This document shows positions 43,278 through 55,200 of a stretch of 64,000 nt of DNA, in pieces. A model generated the notes under the pieces. That model saw only the letters and a list, made by a program, of their open reading frames with translations. It was not told the DNA's origin and did not search any database. Made by a program: the position numbers and the translations under genes. How positions within the stretch are numbered: position 1 is the first letter of the stretch; each line of letters opens with the position of its first letter. The DNA lies in the NCBI GenBank assembly GCA_018697195.1, contig JAGMWU010000072.1, positions 62,001-126,000 on the forward strand, given 5' to 3'. Source of the DNA: Certhia americana. Taxonomy: Eukaryota; Chordata; Aves; Passeriformes; Certhiidae.

Positions 43278-46200
43278 ATGTACAGCAGTAATCGGGAGTT
43301 AGTGATTGACTTTGTTTCCTACAAGCTCTCACAGAAAGGATACAGCTGGAGTCAGCTGGAGGAGGAGGATGAGAACAGGACTGACTTTGCAGGGGAGGAG
43401 GACGAGATGGACGGCGTCCTCAACGGGAGCCCCTCCTGGCACGCACCCACCAGCCACATAGTGAATGGAGCCACCGTGCACCAGAGCAGCCTCGAAGTCC
43501 ATGAGATCCGTCGAGCAGACGACGTGAGGCAGGCGCTGAGAGAGGCAGGGGATGAGTTTGAGCTGAGGTACCGGCGGGCGTTCAGCGACCTCACTTCCCA
43601 GCTCCACATCACTCCCAGCACAGCGTATCAGAGCTTTGAGCAGGTAGTGAACGAACTGTTCCGTGATGGAGTGAACTGGGGCCGCATCGTGGCTTTCTTC
43701 TCCTTCGGAGGAGCCTTGTGCGTGGAGAGCGTTGTTAAGGAGATGAGGGTATTGGTGAAACGCATCGTGTCTTGGATGACCACGTACTTGACCGACCACT
43801 TAGATCCCTGGATCCAGGAGAATGGCGGATGGGTAAGAGCACCTCTCTGTGGTGGGGGTGGCTGTCCGTGCCCTCCCTCATTCCAAGCTGGTAGTGGGGC
43901 CGGTCAAACCGGAGCGCAGCTCCCTGCAGTGTTTGTGCTAGAGCCTGTCCTGCCCCTTGTAGGGAGGATAAAGGGGTGTATGGTCTTGCCCTCTGTGCGT
44001 TATCAGCCCACCGTGTTGACACCGTTTGTGCTCAGATACATCTTTTCCTATCCCTGCTTTTCTCCTTCTCCCTGGATGTTATGTAAAAGACCTGTTTTAC
44101 CGAGAGCCTTTGGAAATCTAATGTCATCCAAGCTTGTTCTTCAAGCAGAGCCCTGGCTCTGGGGCATGTTCCCGGTGTCATTAACAGCAGGGAGTGGAGC
44201 AGTGTTGTGGTGGGCTGGCTAGAGGTTTGCCAAGGTAACAGCCACTTCTTCATTCTCCAAACAGCGCTTGCCTTGCTCATGGTGAAGTGAATCCTGCAGC
44301 AGATCCCAGTGGGTGGGTGGGCTTCTGGGATTGTCTGAGCTGGTGTGGTGGGAACCAGGGCCGAGGTGGAGGCAACCTCTGTGCTGGGGAGCTACTAAGC
44401 CCGCAGCTGCTTTTCCCTTGGCAGGGAGCACTGCTCCCAGCTGCCCCAGCAGCAAACCCTGGGAGCTCTCAGTGGTGAGGTATTAACATGAATAAGCATT
44501 TCTTCAGGAAGCATTCTTGAAATGCCGGGTCCGGCTGTGCGGTGCAGCCTGGGACTGCCGGCGGGAGGTATATGACCTACAGATGTCTGAGTTTTCGTTT
44601 GGCTTCTGCATCTTAGCGATTCCCTGCTGGTGTAACCTTTACCAGTTCCCACTGGAAAGAGTTCATGCTGTCAGGCATTGGCATCTAAACAGTGGGGAAT
44701 TGCCTCCTTGCTGGGAGCTGAGGCCTCTCGGCCCCCTTCAGCTCACAATCCATCGGCAGAGCCCAGCATTTTGGGAAGGGGACAGGAGCCTTTGAGCCCA
44801 ATGTTGTGCTCTGCATCCTCCTGACAGAGGAGAGGTTCTCCCCAGCTCCCTGTGCCTGGCCAGCAGTGCTGGGGTCCCCGGAGAAGAAGGGGAGCTGGTG
44901 CACCCAGGGAGAGGAAGCTGGTTCAGGAAGGGTGAAGGAATTCCAGGAATGTGACCGCCCTGGGGCACTGCCTGGGTGGGGCTGCTCAGGCAAGGAGAGG
45001 AGCTTGGTTTAGATTAATAACCCGGGATCTGTTGGCCATTTCATCTGTCTGTATGTGGCCCATTAGCTCTCTCATTCTGCTGATAACCCTGGCCAAACGC
45101 AGAGTTCCTTCTCCCTCCCTCTGCTTTTGGCTTTTAGAGCCACAGATTAGTTTTGGAATTAAGTGATCAAACTGAGGTTTCCAAGCTAGTGTGGCTGTTG
45201 CTGTTAGTGACGGATTGGGCTGTATCCTGGAGACCTAGGCGATAATGCAATCTGATTTTTTGTAAATGAACTCTCTGGGGGATTTAGATTAAATCACTGG
45301 TGGAAAATCACTGGTCCCTGCTTGTGGGGAATGAAACACCTCCTCCCTCTGCTCCCCACCCCCAACCATCACGATTCAGATTCAGACTCTTCAATTTTTT
45401 TGTGTCTGTCTCTAAATTAATTGTTTGGAACAAATATTTGTTCAACAGATTGCGGAAGGGTCAGGACTCCTCTCTATCTGACCCGCCCACCAGCTCTCGC
45501 TTTGAAAAATGCCGTTTCCCACTCAGGGGACCGCCTTGCTCTCTTGTTCTAACCTTGAACCAGGCTTTTAACTTCCCTGCCCAGGCTGTGCTGCTGCCTG
45601 GGCTATGCTGGGAGCTGAATGGAAGCCAGGCAGGGTGGTGAAGGCCAGAGTATGGGGAATCCACCCCAGCAGCCACCAAAAAACCAGCGCTGGGCAGTGT
45701 TGCTGGTGCCAGCCTTTTGCAAGCCCTGAGTACTCATTTGACATCTTGGCTGTAGCTTTCTTCCACTCTCAGCTTTCATCGTGTCCCTTCCTAGAGGCAG
45801 CCATGCCACTCCACACCAAGGGACAGAGGCCATAGGAACTCCTGAGTGCCTCATGCGTGGGGATGCTTTGATTTCCTTTGCTCTCGCACGATTCCAGCTG
45901 CAGGGAGAAAGCTGCTGGCCTTCTGCCAGCTCTGCCTGCAAGAGGAGTGCCACCCTGCCCTGGCTGTGATGGAGCCGGCCCTCTCCTGCCGCCCTGTTTG
46001 CACAGGGAGTCTGTTTGGTGCATTGGAGCTGTTAGAGCCTGTCCCATTCAAACAAAGCACTCCTGAGAGGTGCAGCAGGCAGGTCCTGGTGAGAGAGATA
46101 CAAGTTCTGGCAGGCCTGCTTGGCAGGGCCCAGGTGGTTTGTGTTTCGGAGCACTGCAGCACTTCTCTTCCTGGAAAGCCCCTCTGAAAGAGGGAAGGAG

Positions 46201-49200
46201 CATGGCTCCATAACAAGTGCTGCACAGCCCGGTTGTGTAGAAAGCTCTGTTTCATTCCCCACCAGTGGAACAAAGGCAGAAAAGGAAGACCACAGGGTGT
46301 AGGTGCCTTTGGAGGCTGCTGTGTGCTGGGCTGTAACAGTTCTCTTGAGAAATCAAGTTTTGGGGCAAGGGGAAATAGTAAATCTTACTCCATAACGTTA
46401 ACATAGGAGTGTTTTGTCACATTTACTGGTTCTGCCTTGGTTTGCCCTCCACTCTGCAATCTGGCACTGGGAAAACAAACAAACAAGAGCAACCCAAGGG
46501 GAACATTTAATAACCAGCCAGAAGAGAGCTGCTGCCTTGGCAAGCCATCACATCCAAAAAGGAGGCTTTCCTGGCACGGTTGCTTTGACCAGGACCCACT
46601 AGCTGTGAAGTTGAAATGGTGATGCCAGTGGGGATTGGGAGTCATGGAGGGAGAAATCTGGTGAGGGGGAAGCGCAGGGTGAACGGGAGAGAGCCTGGCA
46701 GGCAGAGGTGTACTGACCGTGCTTAATCTGTTTGAGAAAGGAAAGTGAGCAATAGTTCCTGCCTGGCTGTGACCCTCCAGTGCATGACAGCTTTTCCTCC
46801 AAGGTTAAACCCGCATTCAGAGTGGGATTTAAGGAGGGCTTTCTGCATGAGCTCCAAGTTAGATCTGTGGATATAGAGTCAAGAGGTTTGTGGGGCATAT
46901 GGTGGGGACCAACATGAAGGGGTTGTGTCAGGCTAGAACTAAAAGGAAATAGCATCTTTAGCACCAGTCTGTAATATGTGAATTCCAATAAATTGTACTA
47001 GGATGATGGAGAATTAACTACTTCCTGCAGTGGCTCAGTGCTTCCTGGGTTCTCAGATGACCCTGGCCACACAGGACTTGGTGTGCTGGGACATGTGTTG
47101 TGTCACCCTGCAGTGGACTAGAAGCTTGTGATTTTCTTTGGGGAAAACCCTTTGAAGATGTCAATATAGCTAGCTCATTTTTGTCTTTAAATTTTTTTTC
47201 TGAATGGTAGGAAATGACTCAGCCTGTGTCATGTGACAGCACACAGCTGGGATTTCATCCTGTGCTCTGGCTCTAGGCTGCTCAATGGTTTCAGGTTGAG
47301 AGTTAGACTTTGATTCTCAGCTCTTTGGAAATGCTTTTTGGCCTTGTGTCCCAGGTATCTTGCACAAGCTGTCCCTGCCACTACCACATTTCTTGGGAGT
47401 GTGGTTTTTCAGAGTTCTGCCCTTCTGAGTGTTACAGGTTGGGTTTTGGGGATGCCCCGGCGCTCCTAATCCTGTTTGAGATCACAGCCATCCATTCCTT
47501 GTGGTGCATGAACTGACAGTGCAGCAGAACTGACCCAGTGGAAGTGACTGAGCACAGCCAAGGCCATGCTTTGCAGTCTTAAAGATGAATCCTATGGCTT
47601 CATCTCAGGCTGAGAGAATTGGGGTTGTTCAGCCTGAAGAAGAGATGCCTGCTCCCTATCAATGCCTAAAGAGGCACCAACAGAGCTGGAGGGGGACTTT
47701 GGACAAGGACATGGAGTGACAGGACATGGGGGAATTCCTCCCTACTGGTAAAGGGCAGAGTTAGATTGGCTATTAGGAAAGTTCTCTGCCCTGTTAGGTT
47801 TATGAGACATTAGCACAGGTTCCCCACAGAAGCTGTGGCTGCCCCATCCCAGGAAGTATTCATGATGAGAGGTTGGATGGGGCTCTGAGCAACCTGGTCT
47901 GTGGTGCTCAGCTGTACTATTGCTTTGCACTTTGTCCTTGGTAATTATTTTACAGCCTTGATCCCCTGCAGCTGAGATGATGGCCCAATTGTCATCACCT
48001 GCATGGGGTGAAAAAAATACTGTCCTCCTGCTAGTGGGATTCCCCATGTCCCTTCCCAGTCCTGGGTATTCCTCCCTGGCTGTGGGAGCTGCCAGCAGTG
48101 TCCTGGCTCAGGCTGTCCTGCCTGGAGCAAGCAGCCCAGGTAGCTGTATCCTCGCTGATGGCTGGAGAGCTGGGCTCACTGTGCAGATCCCTGGCAGCTC
48201 CTCACCCAGCCTTCGACCTGGGAGGCTTTTCTGCAGTGCTCTCCAGGAAATGCCATTGGAATGACTTCCACTGCAGCTTCCTGCCCGGCCCACAGCAGCA
48301 TTCCTGCCGCTAGACCAAGAGCAATGCAGAGGCTGATTTCAGAGCTTTGCTCTTTACCCCCTTTACTCGTTCTCCTTCTTTGGGGCCCTGCCTGTTTTCC
48401 TTGCTGCCTCTCGGTGTGTGGTGCAGTTTGATTGCGTTCCTTAGATCTGTGATTACAGCAGGCGCCTGGAAAGCCAAACTTCTGCCCGTGGCTGGCTGTG
48501 GCTCAGAGCAGCCCACTTAACCCCGGGGTCTTTGAGCGAAAGGGATAGCGTTTCCTTCACTCCCAGGGGAGCCACTGGCAACTCTGATTCGTAAAGCACT
48601 CTGAGGCTCTTTAATCCGGAGAGCTGAGTGTCATTTAAAAAAAGACCTGTGAAATAATTAACAAACTGTTTCTTGCTGCTCTGTGTTCACAGCTGCTCTC
48701 AGTAATGTCATTCCGCCTGCTCATCCTGCTCCTCTCTGACGCTGGAGCCGGGTCCCTGGAGCGCTGCCCGGGGTATCTCCCTGCTTCAGCAGCAGTGGGG
48801 TGTCCCAGTGCAGCAGAAGGGGTGGGTGGCAGCTCTCTTTTCCCCAGTGGAAGCTGCAGCTTTCTCTGTGTGTCTGGGCTGCTGTGCCTGATTTCCGTGG
48901 AGCTCCGGTATGGTGTGTGTACGTGGTTTCCCCCTGGGAGCAGCAACACGCCTGCAGCACATACTGGGTACAGCTGAATGGTGGTGTGGTGCTCTGAGAC
49001 CTTTGCTGAAGCCCAGAAGGTTTGGTTTCCTTTGGTTTTTACCAAGCAGCTGACAGCTGTAAGCACAGTCCCATCTTGACATTACAAGGAGTATTTCTCT
49101 AGCAGCTCTTTCCCCACTAGCTGTAAAGCCGGAGTATTCCCACAAGGAGCTGGGGGAAGGGAAGGGATGGATATCAGTTGTAGAAGTGTTGCAGACCTGC

Positions 49201-52200
49201 TGAACCAAGAGGCGAGGGATTAATGGTGGCTTCTGCCGTGGGAGCAGAAGGGGGCTGGGGGCAGCTCCTCTGTCCCCTCTGGGGACCCCAGAGAAGCCAG
49301 GATGTTGACCTACCTGCTGATTCAGAGGGAAGGTATTCACTGCGGATGGCTCTGCCTTGCAGTGGCAGGAGAGCAGCTCTCCTCCACCCTCTGCTCTCCT
49401 GCTCCACCCTCCCGCAAGGGAGGGATGTTGCCCTTAAACACTATTGTTCTGAGCCACTAAAGATTAACTCACAGAGTGGAGGCATGAAAGGGAAGCGGAG
49501 TCCCTCAGTGCCAGGGCACTTCTTGCTTTACTGCCCTGACCTTGGACAGGGAAACCTCCTCCTTCTTCCCTGCTCCTCACCTGGAAGGATGTGCGGAGGC
49601 GTTCTTGGTGCAAGATCTCTCTGAAGTCCTGCTCCTAATAATTTTTGAGATGCCAAGAGCTCAAGTTAGGGAACATGCATTCCAGAGGCGTGGGAGAGCT
49701 TCTGCCACAGTGCTCCCATGGAGGGGGGGCAGTGGGGCAGGGCATGGGTTGGCACCCACGTGGTCAGGGGTGAGGGAGAGGGTTCTCTCATCGCAACACA
49801 GACCCAGCCCAGCGGAAACAGGGGGTGCCCGAGGGCTGCTGGGAGGCAGAGCCGTTAGCAGATGGCTCCAGCTGGGCTTACCGGAGAGCAGGTGTGGGTT
49901 TCGGGAGCAGCCTTTTAAGAGAGATGTCAATTTTGAACCCGGGAGGCTCAAGGGGCTGAGCCGCGGCTGCCACAACTCGCATGCTGGGGAGCTGTGACCT
50001 AGTTGTGCTGTAGAAATGCTGGGTTTATTTTTTATTTTTAGGTATTTTGCTTATTTTATCCTCATGTTTAATTTAGTTAGCAAAAAAAAGAATCGGAGGG
50101 CTGAGCAGTGCTGGGAAGGACTGCCTGCAGGCGGGAACGCCCGCTGCAGCTCGGTGCTGCCAGCATCTCTCCAGCCGCCCGTGTCTTCTCTCGGACACGT
50201 GCTCACGTGTACCAGCCCAGTGCTGTCTCTCAGGATCTCTTTAATGGGAAACCCAGTGCACTCAGCGCTGCTGCTGCCTGCCTCCGGGGTAGCGAGGGAG
50301 GGAGGGAGGAGCGGGATTCGGAGCGTTAACCAGAGAGGCTCCCGTGGCCACAGGGACTGTTTGAATGTTGTGCGGTAACTGGTCTGCTTTCCCTCCGCTG
50401 CTGGGAGTAGGAAGCTGGGGGAGCTTGGTGTTTCAGGGGGCTTTGGGCTGGTTACTTTTTCGAGTGCTGCTTGCCTCTGCACTGGCACAGCATGCCCAGG
50501 GAAGGGTAATGGGCTGTATCTGCAAAGAGGGAAGTTTCAGGGGCTTGTGCGATTCCCTTGGGGAGAGCTGTTTGAATTTATTGCATTATCCCCCTTCCTG
50601 CTCAAGCTTGTGTTTCAGCTGTGTCTGCAGACATAGCTGCTGATTTAAGTAGATCCAATTAGTAGCTAGCTCCTGGCATCAGTATCCTGCTTGGGGAGAT
50701 GAACCCTGGAGATGAGGAGCCTCTGGTGGGAGCAGGGCTGGCCTCAGCCTTTCAGTCCCTGTTCCCCATCTAGGATGGGCCCAGAGCTCACAGCCCTGCA
50801 CCTGAGCTCAGAGGGAAACCAAGGCAGGTGTCCTGCTCTGTGCTCTGCCTGGCCAAGAACAAAGAGCAGGCAGGTTCTCCCTGCCTGTACTGCTGCCAGA
50901 CAGGTGCTCTTAAGAGTGAAATCAAATACTCCAAAACATGACAAGCTGACAGCAGGCAGGGCTTGGAGCAGGAGCTGGAGCTGCTCACACTGGGACTCTG
51001 AAAGGGGCCTATGGGCAGAGCTGTGCAGTGACCTGGCTCTTGGGGTAGGACTCGAAAGGGAGCTGCTGGAACTGGCTGCTTCCTGAAGGAGCATGGAAAG
51101 GTTTTCCTCTGCTGGAGGATGAAGGGATCTTTGTGAAGCTCAGCGAAGAGGTCTAGGCTGCCATGGAGCTGGTTTGGTTTGAAGGCAGCTAGTGCCATGA
51201 TCAGCTGGAGCAGGACAGCTGTCTGCTTTGCTTCTCTGAACAGTACCAGTCCATTTGCCCGTCTCTCTGGTTTGTTCCACCATTGAGGCTGAGGAAGACT
51301 AGGGACACTACCAGTGCTGTGCAGGGAGCATGTCTGGTGGCAGTACGTGGCATTACTCTCTGTGTGTGACTCATGCTGAGCTGGCTCAGGGTTTGGGCTG
51401 GGATGTGGGCACTGGGTGTGTGTGTGTGGCCCTGGGTAGTGCCTGAGTGACATATGACTTACATATGGAGAAAATGAGGTGTTGCTACCTGTAAATCAGC
51501 CATCATGGAGTGTTGCAAGTGCCTCCATCCTATACTTGTATAGCTCACCAGTGTATTAAACTTGCTGGAGAGCTAATGTCTTTTAATAGAGCAACTGACC
51601 TCATTTAGAAGCTTCCAGTGCACCAGCCAGTGATTATTTCATGCAACAACATGCATGGAGGAGCCCAGGGCAGAGCACAAAGTCTCCTTCTCATGCTGCA
51701 CTGCTTTCTCTCGCCTTTGCTGCATCAGCTGCCTACTGTGCTTCCTGCCCTCAAGTCAGCAAGGATTTTGCTAAAAGGGACTTTGTGGCTTGAATCATTT
51801 GAGATTTCATGGAACTAACAGGAAGTGAAAACAGAATGAGCACATCTTCCTCCTCTTCCTGCACCTCCACCCTTTCCCCTTTTTCATTCAAGTGGCATGT
51901 AAGAATTACAGCAGCCTCGTGAGGTGCTGGGGCTGAAGTGGGAAGTGGTAAAGCTTGGCCGTCGCTCCTCCAGGATGCTGGTGGACAAGTGGCTGAGGCA
52001 GGAGAGCCAAGCAGCTCTTCCCCAGGATCTGTCTCCTCTGGGGACCATCCCTGCACCCAGCCTGGCTCCCCTGAGCCCTGGTAATGCCAGCATTCCCTAT
52101 GGGGTGGGTTTGGTGAGGCTCACGGTGCGGGTGAAGACCAGAAAGAGCTGTCAGCATCGCCCACTCATCCCCTGGCAGGAGAGAACGTGGCTTGGCAGCC

Positions 52201-55200
52201 GGGCACACGTGAGCATGGCACAGGTTTCCCCACGGTTACACAAGGGCACGATTGCACAGGAGCTCTGACGTCCAGGAAGAGCAATGACAAGGTGAAAATT
52301 GAGCTCTGTTCCCTAGGTGCCAGTGGCCCTGCTGAGGTGCTGTCCGGCACAGTGAGCTGGCCACGGCCCTCTATCAGCAGATAACCGGGACATGAAAGCA
52401 GGAGCCTTCCCTGCCCCCCGAGCGTGCCCCTCACACAAAGGCTGCTCTGCTGCGGGGCTCAGACACCATCTGTCCGATGGGGAGAAGCATCAGAGAGACC
52501 GTCTTTCCTCGGACTATTCCACTTAATGCCCTTTGGAAAACAATCCCATTCCCAGCAGGTGCTAATCTCTTGAGTGGATCCGGCTCAGCCAATGTGTTCT
52601 TCGCTGTGCCTTTGTACCAGAGCCGTGTCTCCTGCCATCCTCACCTGCCTTGCCGAGCGGGCCCAGTGCTGGCCAGGACTGTGGCACCTTCGGGAGCCCT
52701 CAGCCTGGTTAGCTCTGGGAGGAACACTGATGAAAGATGGATGCAAGTGGATTAGTCATTCACATCGTCTCCGGCTTTAATACACATGAATGTTTCAGCA
52801 GATTTCTGGAACGGAGAGCGCAATTCCCTGCTCTCCATCTCGTGCTGTGCACAGCAGTCTCCCGGGGCAGGGACGGGGGTTACAGCTGTCACCATAGCCT
52901 CTTTCATGTATTTGGAAAACGCTGAAATTGTGCTGAATGGTGTGGGGTTATTGCAGGTTCCCTGGAGCCGGTGATGAAACCAGTTTGACAGAAGGCTGCT
53001 GTGGCAAGGATTAGGGCTGGAATGTGCTAGTGAGGGTTTGTTTCTGGTTAGAAAAGAGCTGGCTCTGGCCTGGGCTAGGCTGGAGCCCCACAGGTCTGTT
53101 GGGCTTTGGCCGAAGTGGCAGCCTCCCTGCTGGTCCCCCCACAGCAAAGCCCCACAGCAAAGCCCGAGAGAGACGAGAAAGAGGAGGGGATATTCTTATT
53201 TAATTGACTCTTTTGAATTTATGGCTGCCTCCTTCCCAGTCACAGGTTTCAACGAATGCCCTGAGATTTGGGCAGGGACAGCACCCCAGGGTCCACAACA
53301 TCCCAATACCAGCTCCAAGGGCGGGAAAGGCAGGAGAGGGGGTGGGTGGGTGGCATTCCCTGCCATTGTCATGGAGATCAGCAGCTGCTTCCCTGGAGGT
53401 CACCATTTGCATAACAGTTAGAGCTGAGTCTCTGGAGTATTTGCACCTGCAGCTGCTGTCCCCAGAGCCCCTTCTTCTCTGTGTTCCAGAGCCCCTTCCC
53501 CACCCCATTCTGAGCCTGCCTGTGTTTGCTGGTGGGGACCAGTGGGGTGAAGCTGCAGATCTTCTCTGCCCATGGAAGAGGGATTGAAATCAGATGATCT
53601 TTATGTGGGTCCCCTCTAACCAATCAGACCTGCCTTGCATGGCAGATTCCCTTGCCATGCTCCTGAGTCAGGTGCTCACCTTGACCTGCAGGCAGTCCTG
53701 CAACCTCTGCACTCACACTCTGTCCCTTCTGCCCTCCTTTCAGGGCTGGGAATAGTGGGGGCCACACGTGGATACAGCATCAGGGGGAGCAGGGCAGAGG
53801 GAGAACCTCTAGGATGTCTCTTCCATTCATACCACAAAGGGACCCACAGAGCTATGTTTGCAGGATCCCAGTGGCAGCCTTTGGGAATACTTATGTTTTC
53901 TTTTATTCTTGAAGCTCTCAGCTGCCTTTCCCCCGCCTGTGCTTCACCTCCAGGTTCGCATATGCCAGCCCCATGTGGTGAGCTGGCAGCCCAAAGGGGC
54001 TCTGGGAGCAGGTTGCTGTCGATGCAGGGCTTTGTTGTGGTCTGTGCTGAGCTGCTGCCTTTCTTTTTCCCTCCTTGTCTTGCTGCTCAGCACAAAACTG
54101 TTCCCAGCATCTCATTAACAAATGTCTGGTCATCCAGATGACTCTGCTCCCAGCCGGCAGTTGCTGTTAGACCTCTGAGCAGGAACACAGCTGTACTTAC
54201 GGTGAAGGTAAAACAGAAACAGCCTTGTTTTCAAGGGAAACATTGCCTCGTGATGAGAATGCCTGGGTTAGGAGTCAGATGCTATGGCTCATGCTGCTGG
54301 CTCGCACACAACTCTGGGAAAGGCACTTAACCTCCCCATAGCTCTGTTGATCCATCTGGGAGCAATGCTGACTTATCCCACAGGAGGTTCTGGGGAACCA
54401 GCTCATTTTTGATAAAACACATCAGGATCCTTGGGTTGGGAAGGCTGTTGTGCATGCTGAGGTGGGTGCTGGGGGTGTCTGTCTTACTGGGCTGGTTGGT
54501 ATCAGAGCCATGGGGAAGTGCTGATGCTCCTACTGGAGTCTAAGTCTCCGTGTCGAAGTTTGACCAAGTTCAGCTGAATATTCCCTGTACAGCTTGGCTC
54601 TCCTCTGCTGGTTTTCAGAGCTTTGTCCTGGTATCTCAGTGACCTCCATACCCCTCAGCCACCTTGTGCAGGGCAAGCTTTGAACCCCAAACTGCTGGAG
54701 CCCTCCCCTCTTTGCTCTCCTGCCTCACCAGAAGCCAGATGGGAGTTTATTGCCCACATCTGCTTCCTTCACCTGCCCTCATGGCTCAGTCACCGAATCC
54801 TCTTTCCCCCAGTGCTAGGGCTTATCTTGAAAGAGGAACCTGCTCTACTCTCCTCACCCTGAATGGGATCCAGCAACTGTTCTCCCTCCCGTGCAGGCAG
54901 CACTGGTGAATGAAACCAACCAAACAAATGAGAGCCTCAAATTTTAGGTGTTCCCCTTCCCAGGCCAGGATGTGAGTAGAGTCTCAGCCAGAAGTCATGC
55001 TTCTTAAGTCTGCTCTCCCACCTGAAACAGAGCACTTTAGGTCAGATCTGCTCCTCTGGCCTTTTTGCCACAGGGTTGTGTGTGGGCACTGGGCAGTGTT
55101 TAAATGGCTGCTGCATTCCCCAAACTGCTGGGTTGCAGTTTGGGGTTCTGTGAGTGTCCAGAGAGCTTTTGGCACTGCAGAACATCCCTGCCTCAGCTCT

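Noticed and set aside
53590..53625. Possible CR1 tail (AGATGATCTTTATGTGGGTC...)
   Set aside because: Only about 35 nt resemble a CR1 3' end; too short to call with confidence.
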